From Psychroflexus gondwanensis ACAM 44 (GTDB taxonomy: Bacteria > Bacteroidota > Bacteroidia > Flavobacteriales > Flavobacteriaceae): 64,000 nucleotides of DNA. The stretch is from positions 284,631-348,630 of the forward strand of contig NZ_APLF01000003.1 in NCBI RefSeq assembly GCF_000355905.1, written 5' to 3'. The position numbers were made by a program, and so were the translations under genes. Below the pieces are notes generated by a model. That model ran no database searches and was not told where the DNA came from. It saw only the letters and a list, made by a program, of their open reading frames with translations. Below are positions 63,126 through 64,000 of this stretch, one piece after another (position 1 is the stretch's first letter; every line of letters begins with the position of its first letter).

Positions 63126-63965
63126 ATGTCCGAAATGAACACATCATCTTTAGAAAATTCGAAGGCAATTAAACTATCCTACAACGATTATGGTAAAGGG
63201 CAGCCCGTTATTCTTATTCATGGTTGGCCATTAAGCCAAAAAATGTGGGAATACCAGGTTGAAGCTTTAGTCCATTCAGGCTATAGAGTCATAACCTACG
63301 ATCGAAGAGGCTTTGGAGAAAGCTCTAAGCCTTGGGAGAACTACGATTATGATTCTCTTGCTGAAGACTTAAAGGATTTGATAGAAACTCTTAAACTTAA
63401 AGACAGCATACTCGTCGGTTTTTCTATGGGTGGAGGCGAAGTTGCTCGATATATTGGTAATTATGGAACTGCTTCCGTATCCAAAGCTGTCCTTGTTTCT
63501 GCTGTCACACCATTTATGATGGATACTGAAGATAATAAAGGTGTCGATAGCTCTGTTTTTGAAGGAATGAAAGAAGGAATATCTAAAGATAGACCTCAAT
63601 TCTTCAAAGACTTCGGGAAAAATTTCTATAATTATGAAACTTTCAAAGGGGAGAGAATAAGCGAAGCAATGCTTGAGTTTACTTGGAATTTAGCTATGCA
63701 AGGTTCGCGTAAAGCTACTTTGGATTGTGTAGATAGTTTTGGTAAAACAGATTTTAGAGAAGATTGTAAGAAGTTTGATGTGCCAACCTTAATTGTTCAC
63801 GGAGATGCAGATCAGATAGTTCCGGTAGAGGTGTCTGCGGAAAGGGCTAAAGGTTTGATTTCTGGTGCTCAGCTAAAAGTTATTAAAGAGGCTCCACATG
63901 GACTAGTGGTGACTCACCATTCTGAGTTCAATTCAATTTTGCTTAATTTTCTTAAAGCAGAGTAA
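63126..63965 (+). CDS. Alpha/beta hydrolase (non-heme chloroperoxidase-like)
   Basis: A 279-residue alpha/beta-hydrolase with the catalytic triad in place: nucleophile elbow LVGFSMGGGEVARYIG, acid HGDADQIVPVE and base APHGLVV. The oxyanion HGWPLSQKMWEYQ and YDRRGFGESSKPW are typical of the cofactor-free haloperoxidase / esterase group. The natural substrate is not known. It is transcribed after the rpsA terminator and probably has its own promoter. The window ends 35 bases after its stop. Confidence 0.9.
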   Translation: MSEMNTSSLENSKAIKLSYNDYGKGQPVILIHGWPLSQKMWEYQVEALVHSGYRVITYDRRGFGESSKPWENYDYDSLAEDLKDLIETLKLKDSILVGFSMGGGEVARYIGNYGTASVSKAVLVSAVTPFMMDTEDNKGVDSSVFEGMKEGISKDRPQFFKDFGKNFYNYETFKGERISEAMLEFTWNLAMQGSRKATLDCVDSFGKTDFREDCKKFDVPTLIVHGDADQIVPVEVSAERAKGLISGAQLKVIKEAPHGLVVTHHSEFNSILLNFLKAE

Positions 63966-64000
63966 AGCTAAATTACGATAGAGTCACAAAAAATGCCGCT

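Overview
The window looks like chromosomal DNA of a member of the Flavobacteriia (Bacteroidota). The support is low G+C, promoters of the form TAnnTTTG, a secreted protein with a type IX secretion C-terminal domain, a TamB-TamL pair, a three-gene succinate dehydrogenase operon with a single cytochrome b subunit, several TTG/GTG starts and typical flavobacterial gene neighbours. I cannot name a genus.

Layout. 1-1.6 kb: a methyltransferase cut by the window edge, an NAD(P)-binding protein and a decayed pirin gene. 1.7-4.1 kb: an ECF sigma factor operon with overlapping genes. 4.1-15.2 kb: an M14 peptidase, a sterol desaturase family protein, a large hybrid histidine kinase, an SRPBCC protein, pyrE, a Nudix hydrolase and a second M14 peptidase. 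15.5-26.9 kb: an accessory island of about 11.4 kb. 27.1-36.8 kb: a TonB receptor, M20 peptidase, DsrE-like protein, coaD, ddl, an RluA-type pseudouridine synthase and sdhCAB. 36.8-46.0 kb: a compact eight-gene operon around an Hsp70 (below). 46.5-64 kb: a T9SS cargo protein, acyl-CoA carboxylase, TamB-TamL, panB, a GlmU-like protein, a YihY/BrkB protein, rpsA and an alpha/beta hydrolase.

The island is bounded by two imperfect direct copies (15009-15512 and 26918-27424) of the divergent M14-peptidase/TonB-receptor start region. Each copy keeps one gene start alive and carries a decayed fragment of the other. Inside are six genes or gene pairs, all on the minus strand, including two toxin-antitoxin pairs. 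Five of the six are followed on their 3' side by an imperfect stem-loop repeat, in one case after an intervening IS remnant. This arrangement resembles integron cassettes, but no integrase is present in the window. An intact IS4-family element with a 9-bp target duplication, IS110 and IS91 remnants, palindromic inserts and one plus-strand flavin disulfide oxidoreductase complete the island.

The most interesting locus is the minus-strand operon 46035-36838. In order it encodes: a TPR protein whose N-terminus looks like a degenerate J-domain; a membrane-anchored protein with a GrpE-like C-terminus; an enlarged Hsp70; a small membrane protein; a gamma-glutamylcyclotransferase-like protein; a Ser/Thr kinase-AAA+ ATPase fusion; a TerB-like protein; and a small membrane protein. 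Together these form a self-contained chaperone/kinase/ATPase module of unknown purpose, perhaps a stress or conflict (defence) system. It ends only 87 bp upstream of sdhCAB in the same orientation.
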